A stretch of 22,096 bases of DNA from an uncultured Campylobacter sp. Its GTDB lineage: Bacteria > Campylobacterota > Campylobacteria > Campylobacterales > Campylobacteraceae. A model generated the notes under the pieces. It did not search any database. It was not told the DNA's origin and worked only from the letters and a program-made list of their open reading frames with translations. Below, piece after piece: positions 21,615 to 22,096 of this stretch. The position numbers were made by a program, and so were the translations under genes. Numbering within the stretch: the stretch's first letter is position 1; each line of letters opens with the position of its first letter. The stretch covers positions 1-22,096 of the forward strand of contig NZ_CALKTL010000004.1 of NCBI RefSeq assembly GCF_937997405.1. The letters are read 5' to 3'.

Positions 21615-22096
21615 TGGTATATTTTTACGATAAGTTTGCAGGCGAACAGAGCCTAGTTTTGCAGAATGATCAGTTTTTGCACCTAAAGGCCAGACGAGCA
21701 AGGGCGGGCGAGCGCATAGACGTGCGAAATCTAAAGGACGGGGCGAGTTATCTATATGAGATCGCCGAAATTTCGCGTAAAGGTGCGGCTCTGAATTTGG
21801 TTTTTAAAAGCTCCGTTTTTACGCCGAGCCACGATTTTTGCGTCGCTTGGGCGGTCGTCGAGAGCGCCGTGATCGAAAAGAGCCTGCCCGCGCTAAACGA
21901 GATGGGCGTCGGGCGGGTTGTTTTGGTCTATGCCGATCTGTCGCAGAAAAACGTGCGGCTCGATCCGCAGAGGATGGAGCGGATTTTGATCAACTCGTCG
22001 CAGCAATGCGGGCGAAATTCCATCATGCAGATCGAGGTTTTGAGCGGCTCGGACGAGCTCGCGCAAAGATATAAAAACGTAAGCCTGATCGATTTT
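21614..22096 (+). CDS. rsmE: 16S rRNA (uracil-1498-N3) methyltransferase, 5' part
   Basis: RsmE methylates U1498 of 16S rRNA using a knotted SPOUT fold. The window contains the first 161 codons and the gene runs off the right edge. The N-terminal PUA-like part (MVYFYDKFAGEQSLVLQNDQ, then HLKARRARAGERIDV) is followed by the SPOUT domain start VESAVIEKSLPALNEMGVGR and the family motif RMERILINSSQQCGRNSIMQ with QCGRN. The ATG overlaps the stop of the membrane protein gene. The open frame has no stop to the window end. The C-terminal SAM-binding knot is outside the window. Confidence 0.93.
   Translation, partial: MVYFYDKFAGEQSLVLQNDQFLHLKARRARAGERIDVRNLKDGASYLYEIAEISRKGAALNLVFKSSVFTPSHDFCVAWAVVESAVIEKSLPALNEMGVGRVVLVYADLSQKNVRLDPQRMERILINSSQQCGRNSIMQIEVLSGSDELAQRYKNVSLIDF

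Overview
The window looks like chromosome from a relatively GC-rich Campylobacter or close epsilonproteobacterium; the oral C. gracilis/showae/rectus/curvus group is the best guess, but the species cannot be fixed from sequence alone. Four things point there. The complex I operon has the epsilonproteobacterial pair of small proteins in place of NuoE and NuoF. The genes around mqnP, moaA, queE, queD and rsmE follow the order I recall for C. jejuni Cj0156-Cj0166. The promoters are -10-only TATAAT/TACAAT types with T-rich upstream DNA. The radical-SAM QueE has the divergent cluster motif of this class.

Layout. Positions 1-98 hold the nuo promoter. Positions 99-14905 are a complete, tightly overlapping operon nuoA-B-C-D-(E-like)-(F-like)-G-H-I-J-K-L-M-N for a 14-subunit respiratory complex I. 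It has no NADH-oxidising module, so by analogy with C. jejuni and H. pylori it probably takes electrons from reduced flavodoxin. An unrecognised 200-residue protein follows (14960-15562) and converges on miaA (minus strand, 15710-16615). A divergent promoter pair separates miaA from mqnP (16712). The plus-strand series then continues: mqnP, a small membrane-anchored coiled-coil protein, moaA (own promoter), queE, queD, a small lipoprotein, a doubtful RAATTY-rich ORF or spacer, a small integral membrane protein, and rsmE, which runs off the right edge. MqnP makes the menaquinone that complex I reduces. MoaA serves molybdenum cofactor synthesis. QueE/QueD (queuosine) and MiaA serve anticodon-loop tRNA modification.

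The most unusual feature is at DNA level. The AT-rich palindromic hexamer RAATTY (AAATTT, AAATTC, GAATTC, GAATTT) is greatly over-represented in otherwise GC-rich DNA. It is concentrated in low-complexity in-frame additions to conserved proteins: a roughly 215-residue tail on NuoI, a linker in NuoG, a roughly 125-residue loop in NuoN, a roughly 85-residue insert in QueE, a small loop in the Cj0157c-like membrane protein, and the spacers at 15540-15790 and 20758-21131. I count about one site per 20-35 bp in these segments and none inside nuoB. RAATTY is the methylation mark reported to be required for natural transformation in C. jejuni (CtsM). My leading hypothesis is that these inserts are tolerated landing places for a DNA-level, uptake-related motif. 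A neutral repeat-expansion explanation remains open.
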